Shown here: in pieces, positions 63,623-64,000 of the stretch
How positions within the stretch are numbered: position 1 is the stretch's first letter
How the letters are laid out: every line of letters starts with the position of its first letter
Notes under the pieces: generated by a model
What the model was told of the DNA's origin: nothing
Databases searched by the model: none
What the model saw: the letters and a program-made list of their open reading frames with translations, nothing else
Program-made: the position numbers and the translations under genes
Assembly: GCF_017487345.1 (NCBI RefSeq)
Contig: NZ_CP062006.1
Span: forward strand, 2,920,001-2,984,000
Direction: 5' to 3'
Source: Brevundimonas pondensis
Lineage (GTDB): Bacteria; Pseudomonadota; Alphaproteobacteria; Caulobacterales; Caulobacteraceae
DNA length: 64,000 nt

Positions 63623-64000
63623 GGCGTCATCTTCCGTGCACGGACGACCGCCGTATCCAGCGCCTGCAGGAAGCGTGAGCGGTCAGCGTTCGAGAAGGGC
63701 GGCGGGCCGCTGGTGGCCACGCCGATGGAGCGCAAATGCTCGCCCACCATGCGCCCGGCCAGGGCTGAACCGATGGAGTCGGGCGTAAACGGTTGCCCGT
63801 TCGACTTCAGCGCCTGGGCGCCGGATTTCAGGCAGCGGTCGGCCAGAGGAATATCGGCGGTGATGACGATATCGCCCGAAACGGCGCGCTCGGCGATCCA
63901 GTCGTCGGCCACGTCGGGCCCAGCATCGACCACCACCTGCTCGATCAAGGCCTCGCGCGGGACATTGATCCAGGCGTTCGACACCACGAAGACCTTGAGC
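63619..64000 (-). CDS. YaiI/YqxD (DUF188) family protein, 5' end missing
   Basis: The last about 127 residues of a YaiI/YqxD protein. The frame stays open through the right edge (LKVF before VVSNAWINVPR), so the start lies outside. Conserved parts are VVDAGPDVADDWIAERAVSGDIVITADIPLADRC, with the acidic PIN-like residues, and GQPFTPDSIGSALAGR. Its function is not established. It precedes arfB with a four-base overlap. Confidence 0.9.
   Translation of the reverse strand, partial: LKVFVVSNAWINVPREALIEQVVVDAGPDVADDWIAERAVSGDIVITADIPLADRCLKSGAQALKSNGQPFTPDSIGSALAGRMVGEHLRSIGVATSGPPPFSNADRSRFLQALDTAVVRARKMTP

Overview
The window is a contiguous, GC-rich, gene-dense stretch of bacterial chromosome. 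The gene content (rnpA-yidC-engB block, SRP RNA near dnaX-ybaB-recR, ubiE-ubiB, KdsB, YaiI, a perfect CtrA-type site) points to an alphaproteobacterium of the Caulobacteraceae, most likely Brevundimonas. That assignment is inference from gene families and style; no search was run. No gene-free stretch exceeds about 300 bases. I see no rRNA, insertion sequence, prophage or CRISPR array.

Region 1 (1-19.4 kb) is a surface-polysaccharide (capsule or exopolysaccharide) locus. It encodes glycosyltransferases of GT-B, GT8-like and tandem GT2 type, an epimerase resembling dTDP-L-rhamnose 4-epimerases, a WcbI-GSCFA fusion protein, an outer-membrane export lipoprotein (OPX), the complete dTDP-L-rhamnose operon rfbCBDA followed by an FkbM methyltransferase, and a kpsM-kpsE-kpsT ABC export operon. 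That operon ends in an unrecognised protein with a possible beta-sandwich end. The locus continues off the left edge.

Region 2 (19.5-30 kb) mixes housekeeping genes (engB, yidC, rnpA, rpmH) with a luciferase-like oxidoreductase, a DUF3617-type lipoprotein, a TVP38/TMEM64-family membrane protein overlapping a sensor kinase, two exported proteins of unknown function, and a second GSCFA protein, this one fused to TPR repeats.

Region 3 (29.7-45.3 kb) holds class I ribonucleotide reductase in two parts, nrdB (minus) and nrdA (plus), about 5.4 kb apart. Both are preceded by tandem NrdR-box-like palindromes. Between and after them lie a GST, a MASE1-like hybrid histidine kinase, a CoA-transferase, a PAP2 phosphatase, an outer-membrane-like protein, gamma-glutamyltransferase, tRNA-Arg(ACG), a TraB/GumN protein, an XRE regulator/membrane protein pair and rmuC.

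Region 4 (45.3-64 kb) holds a nested inverted-repeat element, recR-ybaB, a RutE-like nitroreductase, dnaX, a DUF3597 protein, an AT-richer exported protein, the small SRP RNA, nudC, a TPR protein divergent from an M17 aminopeptidase around a CtrA-type site, an NlpC/P60 protein, a membrane cytochrome c, kdsB, a NifU-like protein, yidD-thrS, an SDR with pterin dehydratase, ubiE-ubiB, an exported protein, arfB and a partial yaiI.

Functionally, region 1 should make a rhamnose-type polymer (possibly also 6-deoxytalose), decorate it through the WcbI/GSCFA and FkbM proteins, and export it through KpsMTE plus the OPX lipoprotein. The remainder is largely core metabolism and genome maintenance.
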